Shown here: piece after piece, positions 48,944-60,577 of the stretch
Layout: the number at the start of each line of letters is the position of its first letter
Numbering within the stretch: position 1 is the stretch's first letter
NCBI RefSeq assembly: GCF_001540865.1
Contig: NW_017893427.1
Location: 1 to 64,000, forward strand
Direction of reading: 5' to 3'
DNA: 64,000 nucleotides
Source: Ananas comosus
Taxonomy: Eukaryota; Streptophyta; Magnoliopsida; Poales; Bromeliaceae
The notes under the pieces: generated by a model
The model's database searches: none
The model's input: the letters and a program-made list of their open reading frames with translations, nothing else
Told to the model about the DNA's origin: nothing
Position numbers and translations under genes: made by a program

Positions 48944-51415
48944 CAAGCCCTAGCCTGTGTGGGCTCAGGTTGCTCTGCCGCTGCCGCCGCCGCATCCCGA
49001 CGCCAGCTGGCGCGAGCACGGCCTCCTAAAGTCGGCAGCACCCGTCGGCCGTCGGCGCAGCCGCCGCAGAGCCGCCGCCGGCCGTGCCCTAGCTCCTTTG
49101 CTCGGTGAGTGTTATTTCATGCTGCCTGCGCATAGTTTGGGGTTTATGATTGTTTCTCCGGCGATCTGAGGCTGTCCCGATGCCTCTGGAGGTGAGCACG
49201 GTGATCGCTGGTCAGTGCTGATCACAATGCTCACCTCACTTTGGATCAACGGATTCCGGTTCGACCTGTTCAGCGTGGTTTTTTTCGAGTGCGTGCTGTT
49301 CGCTGAATGTTCGGGTTGCTCCTATACCTCCTACAGTGAGCCATTGTGCTCCGGATCGTGAGCACGGCCTCCGGCATGTCGAGACCTATTTGTACATGTC
49401 TCGGCGGATCTCGGAAGTCCTCAGTTTGCGAGAACAAGCCACGAAACCACTTTATTTACATAAAATAATAAAATTTTATGTAAATATAGGGACCTTTATG
49501 AAATTGTGCATTTTGTGGCTACTGTGGGCAGTACGTAAGTGTATGTGGTGACCTCTAGATTGATCGTCCAAGGTCTGTAAGCCTTCGCGAAAATCGGAGG
49601 TCGATTTCGGTGCATTTTTCGGCAAAATTTGCCGACAGAACACGCTTTCGGTTTAGATTTCTTCTGACGTCGTTTATTTGCCCTAAGAGTTGTTGTTGAG
49701 CCTTGTCGGCTAGTCACCATCGTCATATCGTGGGTTTGGAGATGACGGGTGAGCGACGGTGGATTCCGGTGTCGAAATTGACACTTCCGGGAATCCGGAT
49801 CTGAACAATTATCCGGCGATAATTGTCTCGTTGTGTAATCTCGTGTTTGCTGCCAAGACATCCAAATCGGTGTGTTTTGTTGCAGCAGGTGACCTGTGGC
49901 ATGAGTCGGTGAGTTTCGGGACACTTAGTGGGTCCCGTCGGCGTTCCGGTGTGATTTTTGGGTTTTCCGACGAGTTTCGGTGATCGGTTTTGGGAAACCG
50001 ATTTCGGGGATTTGTGTGGAGTTGGAGTTGTGTACTTTGGGTTTGTCGGTTGGATACTAATCTGGTGGATCTTCGTAGGTCCGGTAGACTCCTTACGCAC
50101 CCCGGTTCCCTACGCGATAGTGACTGGTGGGTGCTTCGAGCTGGTAATTGGTGAGATCGTTTCACCTTCCTCTATTCTTCTATATCAGCATTGTAGTCTC
50201 TACATGTCGGTTATTTTGGTTATCGTTTGTTTATCTGTACCTTATTGATTGCATGATGATAGTTATTGATAGTCATGTAGAGCTGGCTTGCATATATATT
50301 GTATCTCTGTGGACCTTGGGTCCAGGCAGCACAGCGACTTCTTCGTCGTGTGTTTCGATCTAGTTGATCGTGGTTCGGCGTTATACGCCCTTATATCTGG
50401 CTTCGGTCAAAGCACCGGCTTCAGCCGATTTTCGCATTGAGCATATCAGCATGATTTAGTCACAGCACTTGGGTGTATTCATTGACACCAGGTCGGTTTG
50501 GCCACTGACCGGAGGTGTACTTATCTGGATGGGTCGTCCAGGGGACGGGTGAATCAGGTCGGTGCAAGCAGTGTGATAGGCAACGCTTGAGGTCTGCAGA
50601 CCAATATGGCAGGCACCATATTGGGTTTGGTTGTGGTTTGATTACCTTGAGGCATGCTCAACAGTGTATTCCTTACAGTAGCAGTCTTTATTACTTGCTT
50701 CTTATCATATCTGTTATAGCTACTGTAGTTCTCTTTCGTATCACAACATCTATACTTTGTTTACTTTACCTCCTTGGGTTTTCGGTGATTACGACTTGCC
50801 TTCATAGCTCTGCCGTACCCACTGAAAAATCTTGATTGTGGTTTCTCACCCCCCATTTCCCCAGGTGGTTTGGGCAAGGAGTGCATTTGGCTCGACGGGA
50901 GGACGTACTAGCTAGATTGCAGTAGCGACCGTCATCCTAGTTATGTTTTATTTCTGCATTTAGTAAATTAATAATTAAATGGTTCTGTTAGATAATCCCT
51001 ATGAATGTTTGAATATTCGTGAACTTGTTTGAGTTAGTGATTTTTATTATGCATGCGATTGGGGATTTTTGGATCTGTGGTTTTGGTTTTATGGATAATC
51101 GGTTTTGGAATTATGTATTTATACTTTGTGGTTTTCTACCCCTCGAGATAGTTGGATTTCAAAATAGAGTTTTCGAGTGGAAAACAGTTTTAAAAAGATT
51201 TTCGAATGGTTTTTTATTAATGATTGAATAGAATTTAAAAACAAAGCTTTCGGGTGGGGAGCACTTTTAAATAGGATGACTGTTGTACTGTGTATCGCAT
51301 CATCCAGCGCTTGAGGAGTGTTTAAAGGCATGCATCATTTCTAAGGATCGCTAGCTGTATGGAAATGTATTGCATAAATTGATTGTGGATTGGTAAATGT
51401 AGGTTGTTGTTGTGA
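48944..51415 (+). mobile_element. Family X LTR, 3' part
   Basis: This is the reverse-complement counterpart of about 33830-36400 in the solo X LTR. Shared blocks include the GGTGAGCACGGTGATCGCTG palindromic region near 49190, CACCTCCGGTCAGTGG near 50500 (reversed in the other copy) and CATCCAGCGCTTGAGG near 51301. The expected GGCGTGACA end is missing; similarity stops near GTTGTTGTGATTCC at 51415. Open frames inside (up to 142 codons) are not conserved. Confidence 0.75.
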
Positions 51416-54400
51416 TTCCATTCGGCTTCTAAGTGAGCTTGTGCGACATCAGCTGCTCGTTTCCGGCGCTTCATCAACGGATGTAGTTTATAAAGTTGGG
51501 AAAGTTGATCGCGAAGTTTCGATCCCTCATCTTTTCTGGTTTTTAGTTGGGCTTGTACAAGGGAATGCCGTTCGGATGTGCTTGAGAAAGAGCCAATTCA
51601 GCTGCGGCAAGTTCTGCTTTAAGGTTAGAGATACGCTGCCGAAGAGCTGATTCCTGGTCTGCGAGAGTGAGATCTTCTTGTATTAGGTCAGAAATTGGAG
51701 TCGCCATCTCGAGAATGGTCGTCTCAAAATGATTGATCCGGTTGAAATAATGATCCAGAGATAGAAATTCGGCAGAAAGACTTTGTTGCCGAGGTAAAAA
51801 AGGAGTTGGGATGATAGAGTTTCCGCAAAATATTTACCCGTGAAAGGAAGATCTGGCTGATCAGCTAAGTCACGCAGGAGTGCTCCAAGCCGATCGAATT
51901 GCTCTGTTTCGAGCCAAAGAAGGGAGACGAGAACTGTATAACCTTAAACACTCATCTAGTTTTTGTTGAGTGTCTGCCGATATGACGGCGGATAAGTCTT
52001 CCCCTTCATTAGAATTAGGACTCAAAACCAGCAGATTATGGAGAAAGGAAGACAATGGGTCCTCTGTTTCAGACATCGGTAGAGGAACCGATGTTGAGGC
52101 CTTGGCTGAAGAATCTAGAGGAGGAATTGTACCTCTTTCTGCCTCTATATCATTTTTATCCGGTTGTTCTCCTTTCTCTTTTTCTTTTTCTCCTTCATCT
52201 ATTTTTTTCTAGGGCCTCTGTTTTTTCACTCACTTCTTTATCTCCTTTTTCATCCTCTGTTTCCCCTGAGACAGATACTTTCCTCATTTTTTCTTTTGCC
52301 TTCTTTGTTTTTTTTTTTTCTTTTCCGGCTCGCCCATCACAACTTCTGCTCGCTTTTGTTCTGCTTCCCTCTTTTTATCAAGACGAGGTTCCCAACGGGC
52401 ATGTCATCCAATATCAGACATCTCTTGCCTCAGGGATGAAGTAAATCAAGCATGGAAAGTTTTCTGTGATGAAATATGTTCGACGGAAGATGGTAGAGAT
52501 GATCCAGTTGAAGAGGGAGAAGAAGAAGAATCAATGAGAATGAGCCGAGGAGTTCCCTCAGGAGAAATTGGATCAACGGGAATAGGGGGAGTTAATTTTT
52601 CCCCTTCAGCTGAAACATCAGCATGCTTTTCCTTTGCTGGAGACTCTTCGGCAGGTGCTGGTGGTTGAGGTAGAGTAGTACGGATTTTAATGGCAACTAT
52701 TTTACGCCGTTTTCATGGAGGTGGCTGAGTCGACTGTTCAGAGTCCATAGGCCATTTGTCGGATGATGGGGCCAATGAAGTTGAAGTAGGAATTGGCTGA
52801 AATGATACATAAATGTCAAATAAACTAGACAGAAAGAGAGAAAAGTATGATAAAAGTCAAACTCACCGTAGATGGACGAGGTAAATTCGTAGCGTCTTCG
52901 TCCAATATATCTTCTGGGGGAATGGGTAAAGGCTCAATGCCTGCAATGCCAGGAGTAAGTGCAAAGAGTTAAAAGAAAGAAAAGAAAAAAAAATAGAAAA
53001 CACTTAGATTGATCAAAGGATAAAGATACCTTCTATACGAAAAATCTTGGCAAAAAGAGGGGTTATAATAGTGTGAAAATGTTGTTGACAAAAGGTGCTC
53101 CAACTCTGAGTAAAACAGAAGTCTAGCACTCCTGCATGATTGGGCCGAAAGCTTACCAGCCTAAAAAATTGTCAAAGACGATTTCCTAGTGCCGAAATGA
53201 GATCGGCTTCAGCGTTACTTTTCGTAGGAGGACGGCCACGAGCAGTATTGGCCGTGAAGAATTTGGATGGAGCCGGTAGTCCTTGAGCTAAACCAAATTG
53301 ACGCGCCACATAGTGAGGAGAATACACTTCTGTGCTTGGCGTCAATTTAGACTGATTCTTTAAGCTGACATGTAGATCTCTGGTAGCCAAAATAGAAAAC
53401 CACACATCGGCATACTCACTAGCTCGAGAAGAGGCCAACTGATCTTGAATGGCCTCATATTGAGTCAGGAGCCAAGGATGTCTGGTAGTATGCTCCCCAA
53501 ACGGGGATCGGAGGACATGAAAGCTGAAATCCTTCTCATAAAATACTTTGAAATAACCGGAAAAATCATTTGATTGACCAGGAGTTAAGGGTTCAGGATA
53601 ACCAAAAGCCAAACAGAAAGTATCAAACTGGGGAGTCGAATGCAAATCTAGTAGAGTTCGGCATAAGTAAGGAAAATAAATTTGCAGACACATCTGCAGA
53701 AACCATAAGACACCACAACCTAAACTGATAACCACGCCACCTGATGGCAATGGTTTGATGGATTCAAAAATTTCTTTATAAACACAAGCAAGAAAATATG
53801 TCCCTAAAGCTAATCTTTCGCCGTTAGCTAGACCTACGGCGATCGGGACAAAATCTCGGTTGATCTTCTGTGAACGGATACAGAAGAGGTTGTGGCACAA
53901 CTAGTATAAGAGGAATGTTGTGTGCTCTTTCCTAGTAACCGTGGCAGGAGGTTGACCAACGAATCGGCGAATAAACTTCGTGTAAGCCAGGTCGGCCAAG
54001 TCAAGGTGGGCCTCAAAATCGACTACCCATCAGGGTTATAGGCCATCGAAAGGGTAATGCCGTGGGGGCGTAAGCCAACAATCTCTGCCACATCAAGAAG
54101 AATAGGGGTAAAAGGACCAACTCTGAAAAGGAAGACATTGGAAACAAAGGACCAGAAGCAGAGGGCCGCGGCCAAAAGAAGATTGTCGGCTATAGGAGGG
54201 TTTTTGGAAAGTTGAATGGCTTCGTAAATCCCAACTTCGTGCCAGTGGTCGGCATACGTTGCCTCGACACGATCTAACCAGGCTAGGTAAGCTTCGGAAA
54301 CACTTGGCCAGGTTCGAAAACTTTTTCCAGACGATTTAGAAGCTGTCGAAGGGTACCAAGAAGAAAGATGAATGGCGTTAGTCATTAAAGGAAGACCTTC

Positions 54401-54742
54401 AATTGGGAAAGGTAAATCTTCAGGAGCAGGGTCGTTAGTAAAGGAAGGCTCTAAAAGAAACCGAGAAGAGTTCAACTGAACAAACTGTCGAAGTAATGTA
54501 TAATCCAATGATGGAGAAGAAGGAAGAAGAAACTCTAAAATCGAGGATGAGAAGGTTGAAGATGAGGGCGAAGAAGACGAAGGTCCAAGCCAAAGAAAAG
54601 GAAAAGTGAGGAAGACGAAGGTCCGGGCCAAAGAAAAGAAAAAGTGAAGAAGAAGAAGCATGGCAAAGAAGGAAAACAAAAAGACGTCGCGTCGAATCGA
54701 TTTCCAAGGCTGGCTGTGATGATGATGAAGAAACAGCGGCAA
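51416..54742 (-). pseudogene. Antisense gene with plant mobile domain (PMD) in the Tat-like element
   Basis: On the minus strand, frame 54742-54023 has YADHWHEVGIYEAIQLS, LLLAAALCFWSF and VGPFTPILLDVAEIVGLRPH, the signature of the plant mobile domain (aminotransferase-like domain of plant transposons). After a frame break the domain continues at 53900-53172 with LANGERLALGTYFLACVYKE and SLGCGVLWFLQMCLQIYFP. Downstream comes a charged, low-complexity tail (52450-51420) whose frames are broken. At least one canonical small intron is visible (52866-52797). Its function is unknown; PMD proteins are linked to transposons and silencing. It lies between pol and the 3' LTR in opposite sense. Confidence 0.72.
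52797..52866 (-). other. Likely 70-bp intron in the antisense PMD gene
   Basis: The minus strand reads CCATCTACG|GTGAGTTTGA at the donor and TATCATTTCAG|CCAATTCC at the acceptor. The flanking exons (52940-52867 and from 52796 down) continue in frame as Pro/Ser-rich sequence (LPRPST, then PIPTSTS). The first of these exons itself begins after GGCATTGCAG at 52941. Confidence 0.5.
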
Positions 54743-55228
54743 TTAATATGACCTAATTAATGCCGCAGCTAAGGCAAAAGGTGTAATGTACCAGATTTTA
54801 ATACAAAATTAAGTGTAAATAAAAATAGTGTAAGGCACTATTTTAATTAGAATTAAAGAAGTAAAGTATAAGTCGAAAATGACTTATGCTGAAATCGGAG
54901 TAAAAACAGGAGATTTAGAATTTTCTGTGAGAAACGGGACTGATATTTTAGCAGAAAAATTTACAATGTCAGAAAATTATGAAAATCTGAAAATATGTCG
55001 GGATTATTTTTATGAGGCTAGATTTAATGTTTCATGTCATTCTGACATCCGGAAAGTGGAAAATAAAATCCGACTGCTATCTGCTAGAGATTTTAGTTTG
55101 GTAGAGCTTTCGGCGACCAAAAAGGTCAAAACTGAAAACTTAAGATATTTTCTTTCTTATTAAGAAAAATCGAGCCTGACTGTCAAATTTGAGAGAAAAC
55201 GGACATTCAGAAGGGCTCCGGCGAAAGG
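54743..55228. other. Promoter-side spacer of the antisense gene
   Basis: AT-rich DNA upstream of the PMD frame, still inside the Tat-like element. A 94-codon plus-strand frame (54879-55163) has no recognisable domain and is not called. AAAGG at 55224-55228 is the left target duplication of family V. Confidence 0.45.
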
Positions 55229-57673
55229 TATCAAATTCTGAGTTGCTAAACCAAAATTAATGTTGTGGAGGTTGATTATAAAAAAGTGCTTCTTCCCTTT
55301 CTTCTTCACAGCACACACACACCCACACGTATGAAATGGAGGGAGAGAGAAACCCTCCCTTTCTCTCTCTAAATATCTCTCTCATCTCTCTAGATCTCTA
55401 TCTCAAATTTGCGGCTTTGGCGGAGAGCGAGCTTGTGAACGCGTTGGAAGCGACGGATCGAGTCTTCGTGCGCTCGGTTGAGCGGTGTGCTTTCGACTCG
55501 GCGTTCGCAATTTCGGTAGGTGTTTAGGATTTGGTTTAATCCTTAATGCTTAGTGTTCTAATAGTCTCTAGAGTGTTTCTAGCATGTCGCTCCATTTAAT
55601 TTTGGAATATTTGGAGGTTAATTTCATGCTAGGGCTTAAAATAAGGGTTTGAAAATTAGAGGGTTTTGATCTAATTAAACCCTATGGTTCTCTAATTGAA
55701 GGTTAGAGATGAACCATCGGTGACCCTAAGTCGCAGATTAGCGGGCGTTCGGTGGTCGATTGCGGATTCGAGCCGAACCGAATATTGTGTGCCACGGGAG
55801 CCCGATTGCAAGTGTCGACAAGCAATCGGAGAGCGTTGCGAGGTGGGCTGTGCTCACTGAAGATATTAGCTCGCTTCCATGTCAAAGTGGAATGCGGTTT
55901 TATCGTTGATGCTTATATGTGTATTTGGTAGGTTGCAAATTATAATATGATGCATGATATAGATGCTAGATGAATGCATAATATAGATACTAGATGAATG
56001 CATAGTATAATTGCTAGATGAATGCATGAATTATATTATGTTGAAGGATGTTGCCTACCATTGGAATATGTTAGATAAAATATACATGTTGACATGTTGT
56101 AGATTATGTTAGATAAAACATGCATGTTGACATATTGTAGATTATGTTAGATAAAACATGCATGTTGACATATTGTAGATTATGTTTGATGAACTATGCA
56201 TGCTGCCATATTATGGATCATAGTAGATGAACTATGCATCTTGAACTTGGTCGATTAGAGAATTCGACATTGGAAGACAAGAAAATGAGAACTATAATAC
56301 TCGATGTGGACAAGTAGAATGTCAGGTAGATTGAGTGGCATTTGTACTAGTGCAGTAGAGACACTATGACATGAACATAGGGATAGATGATTTTCCGAGT
56401 CGTGGATATGTGCCACGTGAAACTAGTGTAGTAGAGACACTTGTGACATTATTATTGGGATTAGTGGATTTTCCGTGTCATTGTTAAACCTAGTAGACAG
56501 GGTATCCTCGAGTAAGAGGATTGGATCATACTGACATAGTCTGTTTTTACTTTGCGTGGTCGCTCAACCCAAGCAGTGGTCTCCGGAGTACTTTACGATA
56601 GGGGCAGGCGTAGTTGTCCCGCAAACTGTCTCGGTGTGCAAGTGCAGATTCTCCTCACCTATGAGATTTTCAAAGTGAGTCGGGGTTTAACCTTTTGGTT
56701 AGCCAGTGAGATTGGGTGATATTTTTGTGAGCTATGGATGAATCCCAGCAGAGTGGATTGGCATCCCAGTTGGTATCCCAGTTGAGTGGATTTAAGGCTA
56801 AGGTGCAAGTGAGATGTCCTTCACCTTGAGCCTGGCTTTGCGCGGTATTCCGCGGATGATTGACTCAAGACCGAGTCGAGTGGATAGCTTTGTAAAGGTT
56901 GATGAAACCTTGTGAGCAATAGAAAAGGTAGATGAAACCTTATGAGTAGAATTATAATTGACATGAATCTAAGATAGAGGAAAACTTAGATGTCATTTGA
57001 TGAGCTGTGGATAGCAAGTAGAATTAGTAGATCTACTTACCTCATTGCATATTGAGTTGCATGATTTGCATTGTTGCATGTTGCTAGGTATGAAAGTGAT
57101 AAATATTAGTTGCATAAAATATTTGATGAAATATATATATCTATGGATACTTGTTGGACTAACATATTGCAGTGCCTCCTTAGGACCTGATGGGTCGAGC
57201 TTTTCCCTAGGGTGGTCGTACCCACTGGGAATTATGGATAATAGTTCTCACCCCCGTGTTGTTTTTGGGGGTACAGGTTACACGTAAGCGGCGCGGCGAC
57301 GCGAGGACAGGGCGTAACTTCGTAGATAGTGCCCTACCACTAAGATCAGAGATAGCGGTACCCCGAGTCAGCCTACCTAGGGGTGTAGAAAAGAGAAGGA
57401 AAGCATTATTTGTGTAATCTTGATTGTATTTGGAAGAAAAGAAAATAAAAATATAATATGTAAAAAGCATGTGATGTGAATGCTTGTAATAGCTTAGTTG
57501 TTTTATGTTTTTGATACTTTCTTATGCAATCTCTGCTTGAAATCTGTTTCTGGTTGGAACCTCGCGCTTTGTATTGATTGCGGCGCCTAGGACGTACAGG
57601 GGAAACTCTGCCCGTTCGGCAGTCTGTTAGCGGGCCCGAATCCGACCAAATAGGTGGGTCTCGGGGCGTGACA
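55229..57673 (+). mobile_element. Solo LTR, family V (2445 bp), TSD AAAGG
   Basis: AAAGG lies on both sides (55224-55228 and 57674-57678). The right end is GGGGCGTGACA. The left end reads TATCAAATTC, so the expected TG has become TA. Inside are a 38-bp tandem repeat (56064-56215) and three units of a repeat with GATGAATGCAT (55965-56030). Near 57216-57250 is a GTACCCACTGGGAAT...GTTCTCACCCCC block shared with families W and X. No coding region. Confidence 0.75.
56064..56215 (+). repeat. 38-bp minisatellite in family V
   Basis: About four units of the motif ATTATGTTAGATAAAACATG then CATGTTGACATATTGTAG, the last ones degenerate. Confidence 0.75.
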
Positions 57674-57814
57674 AAAGGAATGTTGAGATCATAGCCGTCG
57701 AAAGGAAAGGAACGGCGAGAAGGAAATCGTACAAGGGAATTTGAATTGACTGTGTCGAAAAACACGCCTCTGATTACGCTAGCCACCGAATTGTCCGTAT
57801 CGTCCGTTTGGGAG

Positions 57815-57829
57815 CTGCCGAGGGGGCAA
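57815..57829 (+). promoter_or_regulatory. Polypurine tract before the 3' LTR of the Tat-like element
   Basis: GCCGAGGGGGCAAT lies directly before TGTTAGGGCC, the 3' LTR start. It would prime plus-strand DNA synthesis. It shows that the 3' LTR belongs to the element on its left. Confidence 0.7.
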
Positions 57830-58167
57830 TTGTTAGGGCCAATAATGGCACGCCACGTGATATATTGGTGCACGGTTCAGCCCAAACCTGTAGGAGCCAA
57901 GATAAAAGGGGGTTTTGGTGTGCACTGGGAGTACTGGCAAAATAATTGAGTAACCGCAAGGCATAACTGCAAGCGGTTATATGCGATTTTGATTGGCTTG
58001 AAGTGGCCCGAAGAAGTAGGGAAGTGGCCGATCATGGATGGAACAATAATTGATCAATAAGGGCGGATTATAAATAGGTGAATAACGCCCAAAAGAGGGG
58101 TCTTTTTTCCGAGAACAGAAGACCACCTTTATTTTCTCTGAATTTTCTTAACATTTTTTAGGAGTAG
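57830..58167 (+). repeat. 3' LTR of the Tat-like element, first part
   Basis: TGTTAGGGCCAATAATGGC matches the 5' LTR at 39749. The LTR is cut after GGAGTAG by the nested gag-only element and resumes at 61341. Confidence 0.85.
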
Positions 58168-58925
58168 TGTTTATACCAAAATTGAGCCGACCTAACCCAC
58201 GTATAAGCCAATAAGGATACGTGGTACACCATGAGTCGGCAATAAGGCGCCTGAAGTACAAGAAGGCGGGAACAGTTGAAGATTGGGACGTAACTTCCAT
58301 GAGGAGTTAGTATAACTTCCATGAGGAGTTAGTATAACTTCCACGATAATGGTTACAACCACTTCCCCCAACTACTTTCAACCAACTAATAATGTGGGCT
58401 ATAAATAGTAACTTTGAAGCCTGCAATAGAGGTTTTCGCCCCTGCGCACAAAAGACCACCTTTATTTTCCTGCATCTTTCTTTTCTGTATTTATCGCTTT
58501 TCATAGGAATAGCTCTAGTAACTTAGCATATTTGGAGTCTGTCTGCCCTACGGGCATCACTCCCCTGTCCTTTTACTTGGAGTCTATCTGCCCTACGGGC
58601 ATCACTCCCCTGTTCTTGTACGGCTATTCAATAGAAAGTCATATTCGGCCCTTCTCGCCGATCAGATCTCGAGTTGTCTCCTCATTCGGCTCATCCCTCA
58701 GTCGAATTTTGGGCTTCCCCTCTTCATTCGGATCATCCCGCCGAAGCGAATTTACTGTGAAGGTTTTTCGAACCCGGCTGATTCGATCCCTCATCGGCCG
58801 AATCGCTTGATCCGTCGTGGGCGCAAAATTCGAGGGTCACCATCCGCGGCCGCTCATCATTCTCGACGCTCTTCCCGAGGAGGGTTCTTGACCAGGTCAA
58901 GGGTCGGGACTTTCAGCTCCCAATA
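58168..58925 (+). repeat. 5' LTR of the nested gag-only element
   Basis: The LTR begins TGTTTATACC and ends CTCCCAATA. It contains a 46-bp tandem duplication (58532-58623) around CTGCCCTACGGGCATCACTC, and two copies of AACTTCCATGAGGAGTTAGT. A TATAAATAG box lies near 58400. TTTTTTGGCACGCCTGGTGG follows, the likely primer-binding region. Confidence 0.92.
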
Positions 58926-58983
58926 ATTTTTTGGCACGCCTGGTGGGACACATTTTTAGGTAAATTTATATTTTATATAAATT

Positions 58984-60330
58984 ATGGCTGATGATCTACG
59001 TAATAGGGTTGTTCCTAGAAATTCTGGGAGTGATCAACCTAGTGATTCAGACAATGCTGGCGAATGTCAAGCAGTTTTCCCAGTTGAAGGAGAAACTAGT
59101 GGACAGTCGGCTCATCAAGAGCCGAGTCTAACTCAGGCACTCGGCCAGATGAGCCGAATCCTGCAAACTTTAGATCAAAATATCCATCAAAATACCGCTC
59201 CACTAGACGCGGTGCTGGCCGCTATCACGGCCTATAATGAAAATATTGCACGAATAGGGCAATTATTCACTCGAAATGAGCAACCAATGACAGGCTTACA
59301 AATGTCTATGATGACACCAGTGTTGCAAAATCCTGTGACACCGGTAAATGGGCAGCCCCAATACCAGGGGGCACCATTCCAAGCGGCTTACAGACCGACC
59401 GTCGTCAATACCGGTCAACAGCCGGAAATTACATGGGAATTGCCACGACGCAGATGGCAGCATACCAGCCCCAAAATGTAGGGGCTAGAGTTGGGGGGCA
59501 GGCCCCTAATGATATGCAAGGAGCGAACCCTTCTGGAGTTTCTCAAGGGCCAAATTCGGCTCAGGCACAAGCTCCGCTGTGCTCAGATTGAGGAAGTCAT
59601 TCGGAATACCTTCGGAGTAGGGGCCAGGCCGGCTATGCGGCCTGTTTTTTGATCCCCGTATCCAGCAAACATAGATACAGAGCATCCGTATCCAGCAAAT
59701 TGGAAAATGCCGAAGTTCGACAAGTTCTCGGGCGATGAGACCGAGAATACGGTCGAGCATATAGCCCGGTTCACGGCCCAATGTAGAGAAGCGGCCGCCG
59801 ACTCATTTTTGAAACTTCGATTATTTAACACGTCGTTAACTAAAACGGCTTTTACGTGGTATACAAGTTTATCAGCCAATTCCATCCAACATTGGGACAA
59901 ATTGGAAAGAAAATTTCATGAGCGATTCTATAGATCAGAGCCACAATTATCGGTCGCCGACTTGGCTTTATACCGACAAATGTCAGGTGAAACGGTCGAA
60001 GAGTATTTGGACCGTTTCAAAATAGCCAAAACCCGGTGCTTTATGAGAATGCCGGAATCAGACTTCGCCAAAATGGCGTTAAATGGTCTGCATTTTAAGA
60101 TAAAAGACCATTTTGAAGATAAGTATTTTTCTAACCTATTTGATTTTGGTGTTCGAGTTGCCCAATACGAGCAATTTCAGAAGAAAAGTGAGGACGATCG
60201 GCTGCAATGGAGCCGATATAAAAATCAAAGCAAAGGCAAGGAGAAATCCTTGGTAGAAGAACAGTCGGTTCAAGAAGAGCCGAGCCAATCGAGTGAAAGT
60301 GAAGAATCGGCTGATGAAGCCGAGATATAG
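58984..60330 (+). pseudogene. Gag of the nested element, in broken frames
   Basis: Frame 58984-59481 (ATGGCTGATGATCTACG start) holds the N-terminal part, with SLTQALGQMSRILQTLDQNI and a Gln/Pro-rich stretch. A frame break and stops follow (TGA 59588-59590, TGA 59650-59652). Frame 59707-60330 is the Gag core: HIARFTAQCREAAADSFLKL, FTWYTSL, RFYRSEPQLSVADL and an acidic Ser/Glu tail. The tail is duplicated in degenerate form at about 60345-60435. There is no zinc knuckle or enzyme after it. It may have been moved by proteins of a full-length relative. Confidence 0.8.
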
Positions 60331-60577
60331 CTACTTTCTTTAAGAAGAATTTCTTGATAGAAAACCATCGGTTTAAGAAGAGCCGAACTAATCGCATAAA
60401 AGTAAAGAATCGGCTGATGAAGCCTAGATATATGTGGCTGGGATGATAAAGCGCCGTTTTCCTAAAGCCGACCAAGACCAGTGAAAGTAAAGCTTGAGTC
60501 TCGACTGTGCTTTTGAACAGTCGATTTGGTACCAATAGTCATCCGAATGTTCATTCGAAAGACTGTTGGGGGGACAT

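Noticed and set aside
51019..52444. Plus-strand frames rich in Phe/Leu/Ser
   Set aside because: The 52055-52444 frames are the reverse of the charged (Glu/Lys-rich) tail of the antisense PMD gene. The others lie in X LTR sequence.
54879..55163. 94-codon frame upstream of the antisense gene
   Set aside because: No recognisable domain, AT-rich, and no second copy to test conservation. It may be a remnant of the Tat-like element but cannot be supported as a gene.
56064..56215. CRISPR-like regular repeats
   Set aside because: The 38-bp units are head-to-tail with no unique spacers, inside a plant LTR. It is a minisatellite.
58532..58810. 92-codon frame, present again at 60942-61220
   Set aside because: It lies wholly inside the two identical LTRs, and its repeated N-terminus is the 46-bp DNA duplication. 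Its conservation reflects LTR identity.
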